This document shows, in pieces, positions 7,826 through 15,953 of a stretch of 63,668 nucleotides of DNA (position 1 is the first letter of the stretch; the number at the start of each line of letters is the position of its first letter). This stretch comes from an uncultured Clostridium sp. (GTDB lineage: Bacteria; Bacillota; Clostridia; TANB77; CAG-508). The DNA is taken from positions 1 through 63,668 of the forward strand of contig CANPOS010000007.1 in NCBI GenBank assembly GCA_947575745.1. The letters are read 5' to 3'. The position numbers and the translations under genes are program-made. The notes beneath the pieces were generated by a model that worked only from the letters and a program-made list of their open reading frames with translations, did not search any database and was not told where the DNA came from.

Positions 7826-8011
7826 ATGTTGTACGAAATCAAATTTGATAATACGAAAAACATCAAATTAAATGAAAATATTTTTAATTGCAGTATAAAA
7901 ATAGCAATACTAAACAAAACATTTAATGCAGGACTAATTAAAGAAAAGAGATATTTAGAAATAAAACAAAATATCCTACAAGAATATAATTTAACTCATA
8001 TAGGTATTTGA
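7826..8011 (+). CDS. Small helical protein upstream of a serine recombinase
   Basis: The ATG at 7826 follows an excellent AAGGAGG site (7814-7820). The 61-residue product has a short beta-like start (MLYEIKFD) and a helical C-terminal half, IAILNKTFNAGLIKEKRYLEIKQNI. Small ORFs with this 'leucine/phenylalanine, gly-leu-ile, lys-glu-x-tyr' helix pattern are commonly found just before large serine recombinases in Firmicutes elements. The function is unproven; a role as recombination directionality factor or regulator is possible. It is 67 bases upstream of the recombinase and probably cotranscribed. Confidence 0.65.
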   Translation: MLYEIKFDNTKNIKLNENIFNCSIKIAILNKTFNAGLIKEKRYLEIKQNILQEYNLTHIGI

Positions 8012-8078
8012 AAATATTAATTTTTGATGTATAATAAGCACATAAAGATTCTCTAAACTTGAGAAAGGAAGGTTAATT

Positions 8079-9479
8079 TTGAAAGTACAAGTTATAGAGA
8101 AGAAAAAAGGTCGAATTAATAGAACAACAGGAGAAGAAATAAAAGGAAATTTGAGAGTATGTGCATATGCAAGAGTAAGTACAGAAAAAGAAGAACAAAT
8201 AAATAGTTACAATTCTCAACTAAAGTATTATGAAGAAAAAATAAAAAATAATAGCAATTGGAAATATGTTGGCATTTATGCAGATGAGGGAATAACAGGA
8301 ACATTAGACTATAAAAGAGATGGATTTATGAAAATGATGCAAGATGCAACAAATAACAAATTTGATATGATAATTACAAAATCAATATCAAGGTTTGGAA
8401 GAAACACAGTAGATACCTTAAAATATGTAAGACTACTAAAAGAAAAAGGAATTGCTATTTACTTTGAAGAAGAAAGAATAAATACTTTAGAAATATCTGG
8501 AGAAATCATGCTAACAGTATTAAGTGCGATGGCACAGCAAGAAAGTGAAAATATATCTTCTCATGTGAAATTAGGTCTGCAAATGAAACAAAAAAGAGGA
8601 GAACTAATTGGATATAATGGTTGTTTAGGATATGTATATGATAAAGATACAAAAGAAATCTCAATCAATTATGAAGAAGCAGAAATAGTAAGATATATCT
8701 TTGAAAGATACTGTCAAGGAGTGGGTTGTACAACAATTGCAAAAGAACTAACAAATATGAAATATAAAACTCCAACAGGAAAAAATAAATGGCACGAATC
8801 AACAATAAGAGGAATCTTAAAAAACGAAAAATACAAAGGAGATGTCTTACAAGGAAAAACATATATAACAGATCCAATATCTCATAGAAGAGTAGTCAAT
8901 ATGGGAGAAGAAAATCAATATTACATACAAGAACATCATGAGCCAATCATTTCAGAAAGAATCTTTAATCAAGTACAAGAAATTTTACAAAAACGAGGAG
9001 GAGTACGAGGTCTTGGCAGAAGAAAAGGCAACTTTAGTAGAAAATATCATTTTAGTAGTAGATTATATTGTGGATTTTGTGGTAGTTTATTAACAAGAAG
9101 AAACTGGCATTCTGGAACAAAAAATAGTATTACAGTTTGGCATTGTATGGAATTTGTAAAACATGGAAAAGAAAACTGCCCACATTGTAAAGCTATGAAA
9201 GAAAGCATTATAGAAGAAGCCTTTACAGAAAGTTATAAACTACTATGTAATAACAATAAAGAATTAATCCAAACATTCTTAAACGAAATGGAAGAAATTA
9301 TACAAGAAGAAAGTAATGAAAAATCTATTAAAAGACTAGAGGAAGAAGAACAAATATTAAAAGAAAAAATAGACAAATTAATTGATTTAAACTTAAATGG
9401 AACAATAACATTAGAAACTCTGCAAGAAAAGAAAGCCAAACTACAAAACAAGATAAATAGCATAGAGAAAGAACAATAA
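8079..9479 (+). CDS. Large serine recombinase, truncated by an in-frame TAA
   Basis: The TTG start at 8079 follows GAAAGGAAGG. The resolvase domain spans about 28-170: CAYARVSTEKEEQINSYNSQ carries the catalytic Ser in ARVST, and SRFGRNTVD carries conserved arginines. A recombinase domain follows, then a zinc-ribbon (LYCGFCGSLLTRR ... CMEF ... CPHC) and a coiled coil. TAA at 9477-9479 stops it at 466 residues. The same frame continues open to 9782 with plausible family-like sequence, so the full protein was about 567 residues. The loss affects only the end of the coiled coil and the C-terminal tail, so residual activity is possible. Confidence 0.88.
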   Translation: MKVQVIEKKKGRINRTTGEEIKGNLRVCAYARVSTEKEEQINSYNSQLKYYEEKIKNNSNWKYVGIYADEGITGTLDYKRDGFMKMMQDATNNKFDMIITKSISRFGRNTVDTLKYVRLLKEKGIAIYFEEERINTLEISGEIMLTVLSAMAQQESENISSHVKLGLQMKQKRGELIGYNGCLGYVYDKDTKEISINYEEAEIVRYIFERYCQGVGCTTIAKELTNMKYKTPTGKNKWHESTIRGILKNEKYKGDVLQGKTYITDPISHRRVVNMGEENQYYIQEHHEPIISERIFNQVQEILQKRGGVRGLGRRKGNFSRKYHFSSRLYCGFCGSLLTRRNWHSGTKNSITVWHCMEFVKHGKENCPHCKAMKESIIEEAFTESYKLLCNNNKELIQTFLNEMEEIIQEESNEKSIKRLEEEEQILKEKIDKLIDLNLNGTITLETLQEKKAKLQNKINSIEKEQ

Positions 9480-9782
9480 CATTTACAACTAGAATTAGAA
9501 GATGGGATTAGTTTAAATCAAGGATTAAACAAATTTAAAACATTGTTTAAAGACAATGAAATCATGCCAGAATTTGATAAAGATGTTTTTGAATTAATGA
9601 TAGAAAAAGTTATAATAGGAGAAAAAGAAGAAAGCGGAAATACAAATCCAAGAGTAATAACATTTATCCTAAAATCTGGAAACGAAATTAAGTGCGAAGA
9701 TAATAAAAAAGAACAAGAAAATCAACAGTCATCATACGAGGTAAGCAAAAACTATCTACAGCCTATGTGTGAGCCATGTTGA
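9480..9782 (+). pseudogene. C-terminal remainder of the serine recombinase after the nonsense codon
   Basis: This stretch is in the same frame as the recombinase and has no further stop until TGA at 9780. It encodes a continuation of the coiled coil (LQLELEDGISLNQGL), then MPEFDKDVFELMIEKVIIGE and VITFILKSGNEIK. That is the usual strand-rich tail of large serine recombinases from Firmicutes elements. A single substitution creating TAA explains the break. Confidence 0.75.
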
Positions 9783-10186
9783 ATGTGTATCAGTGCTATT
9801 ACGCAAGTAACAAGGTTATCGGGTACCAACCCACAATCTTCGATTGTGATGGAGGGAGAGATTTCTATATATAAAGAATTAGACGAAACAGCTGTGTTTA
9901 CTGCTTTTGAGGATTTTACTAGTTTTAAGAGAAAAGGTAAAAATAAGGTTAAACTAATTGAAAATAGTAAAATTAAGGTGAAGATAGAAATTAATATGAT
10001 ATATGGAGTAGAATAATTTTATGTTTACAATGTCAACAATTTGTTAAGTACAATATAAGGACGTTTGAAGATAAAACTTGAAAGGTAGAGAAGTATGTAA
10101 TAATTTAAGTTATTATGTACTTTATTTTTTTAATACAATATGATAATATAAATGAAAAATATAAAATGAAAAGTATGGAAAATAAT
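9783..10186. other. Right part of the recombinase region; short ORF and hairpin, possible element end
   Basis: A perfect 7-bp hairpin CACAATC-TTC-GATTGTG lies at 9832-9848. A reading frame then runs from ATG 9849 to 10016 (55 residues, starting MEGEISIYKELDE, ending INMIYGVE) that I do not recognise. It could be the 3' fragment of a gene into which the element inserted. The rest to 10186 is AT-rich, with a possible -10 (GATAAT, 10141-10146). I could not identify direct repeats marking the element ends. Confidence 0.35.
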
Positions 10187-11431
10187 ATGAAACAACAATT
10201 AAATTTATCTGTGCCATCTGCCATAGAATGTATAATAATGACTTTAATATCTATGGTAGATACATTTGCTATCTCATATTTAGGAAGTACAGTTATAGCA
10301 ACAGTTGGAGCAATGGTATCAATAATAAATTTTTTAAATCTAATATTAAAGTCAATACAGGTTTCAAACAATGTTACTATAGCAAGAGCAATAGGTAGAA
10401 ATGATCAAGAAAAACTTAAAATAACTACAGGAACAGCAGTATTTTTAGGTATAGTTTTTCAATGTACATGTATATTATTAACAGTTAGTTTTAGTCATTT
10501 TATACCTATAGTTTTTAAGGTTGACAAAATATGTCTAACATATTTATATATAAGGTTAGTTGGTACTATACCATCTGCAATAAGTACAATTCTTTCAGGA
10601 CATCTGCGAACGATTGGAAAATCTAAAAAAGTGATGAATGTAAGGATATTATCTTTAATATTAAATGTCATATTAGATTATTTTGCAATAAGATTAGATT
10701 ATGGAGTTAGTGGAGTAGCATGGGCTACAGTTATTATTGAAACAGTATTCATGATAAGAGTGATAAAATTAGCAAAAAATACTGTTAGATACAAGATAGA
10801 AAAAGAATCTTTAAAAGAGTTATTAAAATTAGCAAAACATGGAATTTTTGATAGAATTTTTGATAGAGGTGGAAAATTAGTTTTAAATATTATATTATCA
10901 AGACTGGGAACTTATGAGTATGCGACTCATATTATATTAAACCAAATAGAAAGTTTCGCAAATGATTTTTGTTATGGTTTTGGAATAGGAATTACAGCCA
11001 ATATTGGTATAAAAATAGGAAAAAATGATAAAAAAGAAATTAAAGAACTAAAAGATATAATTGATAGAATAACTATAATATTTGCTACTATAATACCTAT
11101 TATTATTTTTATAGTATCAATAGTTTTATTGCCAATATTACTAAAAGAAAAAGAAACATTGTCAATAGCATATAGACTAATTCCTTTAGTAATAATATAT
11201 TCAATATTAATGCCAATAAGATATAAATATTCTAGTATAATTGAAGGAATGAAAGAATTTAAATATAATGCACAAATTTCTGGAATAACAAATATTATTA
11301 AGATATTATTAGCATATGTTTTATGTGAATATATAGGAATAAGTGGAGTATGGTTGACATTTTCAGTTAGCTACATAATTATAATTATTGCATTAAAAAT
11401 AAAAGTAAGAAATTCTAATCTAGCATTCTGA
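10187..11431 (+). CDS. MATE-family multidrug/metabolite efflux transporter
   Basis: The protein is a multi-spanning membrane transporter. Its start (MKQQLNLSVPSAIECIIMTLISMVDTFAI) matches the MATE N-terminus, in which the first helix begins right after a short basic segment and contains the MVDT motif. The pseudo-repeat is visible at about 235-275 (IFDRIFDRGGKLVLNIILSRLG). MATE proteins export drugs or metabolites using Na+ or H+ gradients. The start is uncertain: no strong Shine-Dalgarno exists, and in-frame ATGs at 10115, 10166 and 10175 are alternatives. I chose 10187 for the family fit and a weak GGAAAA upstream. Confidence 0.85.
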   Translation: MKQQLNLSVPSAIECIIMTLISMVDTFAISYLGSTVIATVGAMVSIINFLNLILKSIQVSNNVTIARAIGRNDQEKLKITTGTAVFLGIVFQCTCILLTVSFSHFIPIVFKVDKICLTYLYIRLVGTIPSAISTILSGHLRTIGKSKKVMNVRILSLILNVILDYFAIRLDYGVSGVAWATVIIETVFMIRVIKLAKNTVRYKIEKESLKELLKLAKHGIFDRIFDRGGKLVLNIILSRLGTYEYATHIILNQIESFANDFCYGFGIGITANIGIKIGKNDKKEIKELKDIIDRITIIFATIIPIIIFIVSIVLLPILLKEKETLSIAYRLIPLVIIYSILMPIRYKYSSIIEGMKEFKYNAQISGITNIIKILLAYVLCEYIGISGVWLTFSVSYIIIIIALKIKVRNSNLAF

Positions 11432-11453
11432 TACTAGTTGCAATCATTTTTTA

Positions 11454-11484
11454 AATTCTAATGTGTTTTATAACATTAAGAATT
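11454..11484. repeat. Bulged inverted repeat in the gap after the MATE gene
   Basis: AATTCTAATGT (11454-11464) pairs with ACATTAAGAATT (11473-11484), with one bulged base. No T-run follows. The 11432-11662 gap otherwise shows nothing recognisable. Confidence 0.4.
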
Positions 11485-11662
11485 GTAGAAGTCGAATTAA
11501 TTTTATAAGCACATTATTTTTAATATTCGCTAGATATTGGATAGAAACACATAAAAATTCAAAACATCATAGATTTCCGTGATTTCAATTTACTTTTGAT
11601 TAAAAAAATGATATAAAGTTATTGAGTTTTATTTTCATACTTAATAAAAAAGGAGTTAAACT

Positions 11663-12394
11663 ATGCTAAAAAACAAAAAAGTAGTTATATTTGATATGGA
11701 TGGAACACTTATAGACTCAATGGGGATATGGAGTGAAATAGATGAAAAATTAATAAAAATTATATCAACTATAGCAGTTCCAAAGATAGATTTTGGAGAA
11801 GAAAGAGATAGAAAATTAAAAGAATATAGTAGCTGTGAAGATCCTTATTTAGAATATTGCAATTTCTTAAAAGAAAAATATCACTCAAACAAATCAAAAG
11901 AAGAGATAAAAAAGATTAGATATGAAATTGCAGATAGTTATTTGAGGGAAAAGATAGATTATAAAAAAGATGCCGAAGAAGTATTAAAATATCTAAAGAA
12001 AAAGGGATATATATTAGTCATTGCTAGTACAACAGGCGAAAATGTAATTAATATATATAAAAACTATAATAAAAACATAATAAAAAAAGCAAATCTTACA
12101 GATATATTTTCGTTAATATATTCAAAAGAAGCAGTAAAAAATATAAAGCCTAATCCAGAAGTTCATTATAAAATCTTAAAGGAACTAAAGGTAAAGCCAG
12201 AAGAATGTTTGGTAGTAGAGGATTCGGTAATAGGAGTAGAAGCGGCAAATAGAGCAAATATTGAAGTTGCAGTAATTTATGATAAATATTCAGATAACAA
12301 TAGAAAAGAAATAAATAAATTGTCACAATATCGATTTATGAATTTTAATGAAATGCTAGACTATATAAAGCAAGAGTTAAAAAATAATATATAA
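11663..12394 (+). CDS. HAD-superfamily phosphatase/phosphoglucomutase-like hydrolase
   Basis: The 243-residue protein has the HAD motif I FDMDGTLIDS (about 10-19, nucleophile Asp10), motif II ASTTG (about 116-120), the lysine KPNPEVHYKIL (about 161) and motif IV VVEDSVIGVEAANRANI (about 180-196). The helical cap inserted after motif I places it in the beta-phosphoglucomutase-like subfamily I, whose members act on phosphosugars or nucleotides. It starts behind AAAAGGAG and is followed 20 bases later by the second hydrolase copy. This repeats the phosphatase-hydrolase order seen at the left edge of the window. Confidence 0.87.
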   Translation: MLKNKKVVIFDMDGTLIDSMGIWSEIDEKLIKIISTIAVPKIDFGEERDRKLKEYSSCEDPYLEYCNFLKEKYHSNKSKEEIKKIRYEIADSYLREKIDYKKDAEEVLKYLKKKGYILVIASTTGENVINIYKNYNKNIIKKANLTDIFSLIYSKEAVKNIKPNPEVHYKILKELKVKPEECLVVEDSVIGVEAANRANIEVAVIYDKYSDNNRKEINKLSQYRFMNFNEMLDYIKQELKNNI

Positions 12395-12414
12395 AAGGAG
12401 AAAAGAAAAGAAAA

Positions 12415-12966
12415 ATGGAAAATTATTTTATAATACATGAGAGTTTTGGTAGCCCATTTGGAAATTGGTTTAGTTGGTTACACGATTTTATAGAAGAAGA
12501 GAAGAAAATCGTATATGTACCAAATTTTCCAATTGGAGTAGAATATCAAAATTATGAAAACTGGAGTAAGCTACTTAAATATTATTTAGATTTAGGATTA
12601 ATAAATGAAAATACTACAATAATAGGGCATAGTATTGCACCAACATTTATATCAAAATTTCTAATTGAAAATAAGGTAAAGGTAAAAAAACTAATTTTTG
12701 TATGTGGATTTAATAATTATTTTGGAATAAATGAAGAATATGATACTGTAAATAAAACAATGTATTTAGATAATATAGAAGATATAAAGCAATATGCTGA
12801 TAAAATAATTTGTTTTTACTCAAACAATGATCCATATGTAAAATATGAAGCAGAAAAAGAATTTGCGGATATTGTTGCGACAGAGCAAGTATTTATACCA
12901 AATGCAGGTCACATAAATTCTGAAAGTGGATATGATACATTTGAGGATATGGTAGAATATTTATAA
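12415..12966 (+). CDS. RBBP9/YdeN-family alpha/beta hydrolase, copy 2
   Basis: This 183-residue protein is a close paralogue of the 1173-1724 gene: same length, about 80 percent identical by eye. It keeps the nucleophile elbow GHSIAP, the NNDPYV acid region and the NAGHINSESG histidine. One difference is HESFG in place of HGSFG near the N-terminus, a position close to the oxyanion region in this fold, so activity or specificity may differ. It follows the HAD gene by 20 bases and precedes the PnuC gene by 24 bases, so it lies in a transcription unit that may run to 14241. Confidence 0.85.
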   Translation: MENYFIIHESFGSPFGNWFSWLHDFIEEEKKIVYVPNFPIGVEYQNYENWSKLLKYYLDLGLINENTTIIGHSIAPTFISKFLIENKVKVKKLIFVCGFNNYFGINEEYDTVNKTMYLDNIEDIKQYADKIICFYSNNDPYVKYEAEKEFADIVATEQVFIPNAGHINSESGYDTFEDMVEYL

Positions 12967-12990
12967 TAAATATATTGTAGGAGAAAATTA

Positions 12991-13671
12991 ATGAAAGAAT
13001 ATTTTAAAGACTGGAGTAAGTTTGAAATAGCTTTAATTACAGTAAGCATTGTTTCAATAATAGTAAGTGGAGTTATTTTCAAAAGCTGGATTATCGTAAC
13101 AATATCTTCTATTATTAGTGTTATAACAGCATTATTGCAAGCAAAAGGAAAGGTAGAAAGTCAATTTTTTGCTCTAGTAGAATGTTTAATTTATGCTATA
13201 GTATCTTATTTTAATAAATATTATGGAGAAGTCATGCTTTCTTTAATTTTTACATTACCTATGACTATTGTAGCTATAATTTCATGGATAAGACATAAAA
13301 ATGAAAAAACAGATACAGTAAAAGTAAATGAGGTAAAATTAAAAGAATGGATAATATTAGCTTTTATGAGTGTATTTGTATTTATAGGAGCATACTATCT
13401 ATTAAAATATTTTAATACTAGTGAATTATTAGTATCAACAATCTCAATAATAGCTAGTTTGTTAGCAGTGTATTTAATAGCAAGAAGAAGCAAATATTGT
13501 TTTATATTTTATTTACTAAATGATATTATATTAATTATATTATGGGGATTGCCAGTAATCTCAGGAGAATTACTATTAATTCCTATGTTAATTAATCCAC
13601 TTACTTTATTTATTAATGATGCTTATGGTTCATTTAATTGGAATAAAATGGAAAAGGAACAAATAGATTAG
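12991..13671 (+). CDS. pnuC: PnuC-type nicotinamide riboside transporter
   Basis: The 226-residue protein has about seven predicted membrane helices. The PnuC pattern includes ALLQAKGKVESQFFALVECLIYA (about 47-70), a YYGEVML segment, an interior ISWIRHKN and the end motif LLNDIILIILWGLPV followed by NPLTLFINDAYGSFNW. PnuC transporters take up nicotinamide riboside or a related vitamin by facilitated diffusion. No NAD-salvage kinase gene is adjacent, so the exact vitamin is open. The Shine-Dalgarno TAGGAG lies at 12979-12984. The next gene, a flavin nitroreductase, is 21 bases away. Confidence 0.82.
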   Translation: MKEYFKDWSKFEIALITVSIVSIIVSGVIFKSWIIVTISSIISVITALLQAKGKVESQFFALVECLIYAIVSYFNKYYGEVMLSLIFTLPMTIVAIISWIRHKNEKTDTVKVNEVKLKEWIILAFMSVFVFIGAYYLLKYFNTSELLVSTISIIASLLAVYLIARRSKYCFIFYLLNDIILIILWGLPVISGELLLIPMLINPLTLFINDAYGSFNWNKMEKEQID

Positions 13672-13692
13672 AATTTTAGGAGAATGTTAAAG

Positions 13693-14241
13693 ATGGAATT
13701 AAAAGAAGTAATAGAAAATAGAAGAAGTATTAGAAAATATACAAATGAAGATGTTCCAAATGAATTATTAGAAGATTTAATAGAATGTGCAAGATTAGCA
13801 CCTTCAGCAAAAAACAGACAACCATGGAAATTTATAATAATCAAAAATGATATTAAAAATCAGATAGCAGATATTATGATAAGAAATGAAGAAACTGAAG
13901 AAAGAAAATTAGACACTAATAGTAGTGTTAAATTTACAGCAGGAATAATGAAAGAATCACCTGTCTTAATATTGGTATTAAAAGAGTATGACGATGACTG
14001 GAAAACAGGAGATGCACTCTCTATTGGTGGTGCAATAGAACATATTTGCTTAAGAGCTACAGATTTAGGATTAGGTTCACTTTGGATAAGGGATACTGCA
14101 TATACTCAAAAAGAAATAGCAAAACTAATTGGATATGAAGATATGGAAGTAATTTCGGCGATTTCAATAGGTTATCCTAATCAAAGTCCTAAACAAAGGC
14201 CAAGAAAAGAATTAAAAGAGATATTGGAATGGATGGAATAA
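13693..14241 (+). CDS. Nitroreductase-family FMN oxidoreductase
   Basis: The 182-residue protein has RRSIRKYTNEDVP (FMN phosphate-contacting arginines) near the N-terminus, ARLAPSAKNRQPWKF (about 36-50), GGAIEHICLRATDLGLGSLWI (about 115-135) and IGYPNQSPKQRPRKEL, all standard for the family. These proteins reduce nitro compounds, quinones or other acceptors with NAD(P)H. The ATG at 13693 is preferred over 13684 because AGGAGA (13678-13683) directly abuts the earlier codon. It is in the same run of genes as PnuC. Confidence 0.87.
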   Translation: MELKEVIENRRSIRKYTNEDVPNELLEDLIECARLAPSAKNRQPWKFIIIKNDIKNQIADIMIRNEETEERKLDTNSSVKFTAGIMKESPVLILVLKEYDDDWKTGDALSIGGAIEHICLRATDLGLGSLWIRDTAYTQKEIAKLIGYEDMEVISAISIGYPNQSPKQRPRKELKEILEWME

Positions 14242-14252
14242 GGAAGTAAAAT

Positions 14253-14773
14253 ATGGAAAAGAAAAGTATATTAGAATTTTATAAAAAAACAAGTGCATAT
14301 ACAGATTTAGGATATTATAAAGAATTTGCAAAGAAATTAACAAATAATATTAATGAACTATGTATATTGCAAAGAAAGCAGATAATTCATCCAATAGCAT
14401 TTAATGAAAAGGATATTAGAAAAAAGAAAGATTGCTTTTGGGGAGATATGACAAAAGTACCTAAAACTAGATTACAGTATGAAGACGATATATTTCCAAC
14501 AGCTCAAAGTATGCTTGCAGAACTATTAAGGAAAAATCCTGACTATACAAAAGAAAGAGAAGCAAAAGATAAAATTCATGTTACATGTAGAGGAGAAGCT
14601 ATATTATTAGCAAGTATATCCAAGATAAAAAACTTGAATTATCGGAAGAAGAGTATAAAGAACTAGATAATCTAGCAACGTTAATGTTAGATCCAAATGA
14701 TAATTTTGAAGAATTGCAAGATATTTGGAATAACAATATTAAATTTAGAATAATGTCAGGAGCTTTAAATTAA
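14253..14773 (+). pseudogene. Transglutaminase-like protein, internally deleted and frameshifted
   Basis: The first 115 or so residues (EFYKKTSAYTDLGYYKEFAKKL, CILQRKQIIHPIAF, CFWGDMTKVPKT, IHVTCRGEAILLASI) match transglutaminase-like proteins up to the catalytic Cys region. Homologues I know of continue with a further segment carrying the His and Asp. Here this is missing. The frame then breaks, and the family's C-terminus reappears in another frame (EEEYKELDNLATLMLDPNDN ... FRIMSGALN) ending at 14773. The frame change is not +1, so this differs from the CGG cases. I judge it a decayed gene. Confidence 0.75.
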
Positions 14774-14852
14774 GTTTATTCTAAAGGTAACAACTTTAAC
14801 ACATTAAACATACTATAGAAAATATACATAAATTTACTTAGGAGGAGATAAA

Positions 14853-15825
14853 GTGTTAGAAAAAATGGCTACTATTGGTAATACACCTATGATAAAAATT
14901 AATTATGAATACAAAGGAAAAGATAGATATAGCTATACTAAATTAGAATACTATAATTTAACAGGAAGTATTAAAGATAGAATTGCATACTACATTATTA
15001 AGAATGCCATAAAAAGAGGAACATTAAAGAAAGAAATGCCAATAATAGAAGCAACAAGTGGAAATACAGGAATTGCATTATCAGCATTAGGCAGATATTA
15101 TAACCATCCAGTATATATTTTTATGCCAGATTGGGTAAGCAAGGAAAGAATAAAAATAATGGAAAGCTATGGGGCGAAAGTTATACTATTTTCAAGAGAA
15201 CAGGGTGGATTTCTAAAGTGTATAGAAGAAGCTAAAAATATGGCTAAAGAAAAAAATGGGTTTTTAGCTAATCAATTTTCTAATGAAGATAATTTTTTAG
15301 CACATTATGAAACAACTGCTGTTGAAATTATAAATCAAGTACCAGAAAAAATATATGGTTTTGTTTCAGGCGTTGGAACTGGTGGAACACTGATGGGAAC
15401 AGGAAAGAGACTAAAAGAAGAATTCAAAGATTTGAAAATAGTTGCAATAGAGCCAGATAAAATGCCAATGATTTCTGGTGGAAAAATAATGGGAAATCAT
15501 AAAATAGAGGGAATAGGAGATGATTTTATTCCAGAATTGGTAGATAAAAAAGCAATAGATGAAGTAATTCTAGTAAATGATGAGGATGCAATAAATATGT
15601 CTAGGAGATTAGCAAAAGAGTTAGGCATAGGAGTACGGAATATCGTCTGGAGCAAATTTGATAGGAACAATACTTCTTAATGAAGAATTAGATAAACCAG
15701 TTGCAACGGTCTTCGCAGATGATAATAAAAAGTATTTATCAACAGATTTATCAAAAGAAATTGATAATAACCATGAATTTATATCTAATAATATAAAACT
15801 TAAAGGATATGAAGTAATGAAATAA
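14853..15825 (+). CDS. Cysteine-synthase-family PLP enzyme (CysK-like), with +1 shift at CGG 15636
   Basis: GGAGG precedes a GTG-TTA start (14852); I place the start at 14853 by frame. The product has the family marks GNTPMIKI, the PLP lysine in TGSIKDRIAYYI, ATSGNTGIALSA and GVGTGGTLMGTGKRLKE. The frame stops early at 15680. At codon 262 the read is GTA CGG AAT; skipping the C gives GTA GGA ATA TCG TCT GGA GCA, i.e. the conserved GIGVGISSGAN phosphate-loop region. It then continues in frame to 15825 (about 323 residues, normal for the family). Members make cysteine from O-acetylserine and sulfide or related products. Confidence 0.83.
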
Positions 15826-15854
15826 AGGGGTGTTCCTTAAATTTAACATGTGAT

Positions 15855-15885
15855 AAGGGGAAGTATGAAATTACTTTCCTTTTTT
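15855..15885 (+). terminator. Terminator after the CysK-like gene
   Basis: AAGGGGAAGT (15855-15864) pairs with ACTTTCCTT (15873-15881), with one bulge, and the hairpin ends in a T6 run. It lies 30 bases after the corrected stop, which supports 15825 as the true end of that gene. Confidence 0.7.
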
Positions 15886-15904
15886 GTGTTTTTGTGATAT
15901 AGTA

Positions 15905-15934
15905 TAACTTAAATAAAAGTAGAAACTTAAGTTA
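15905..15934. promoter_or_regulatory. Inverted repeat near the MFS/ABC operon promoter (candidate operator)
   Basis: TAACTTAA (15905-15912) and TTAAGTTA (15927-15934) form an 8-bp dyad, and AACTTAA also occurs as a direct repeat 18 bp apart. It lies 20 bases before the MFS start and overlaps a possible -10 (TATAAC, 15903-15908). The binding protein is unknown. Confidence 0.45.
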
Positions 15935-15953
15935 AAATAAAAGAAGGAAAACA

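Noticed and set aside
7633-7848. 71-residue ORF over the promoter and hairpin before the 7826 gene
   Set aside because: It covers a palindrome unit, a consensus promoter and a terminator, lacks a ribosome binding site and matches nothing.
9783-10016. Continuation of the recombinase gene
   Set aside because: It follows a second stop (TGA 9780) and no longer resembles recombinase; it is more likely flanking sequence.
14643-14645. A ninth CGG frameshift in the transglutaminase-like gene
   Set aside because: Shifting +1 there leads to a stop after a few codons. The real continuation is in the other frame and is explained by an internal deletion upstream of this CGG.
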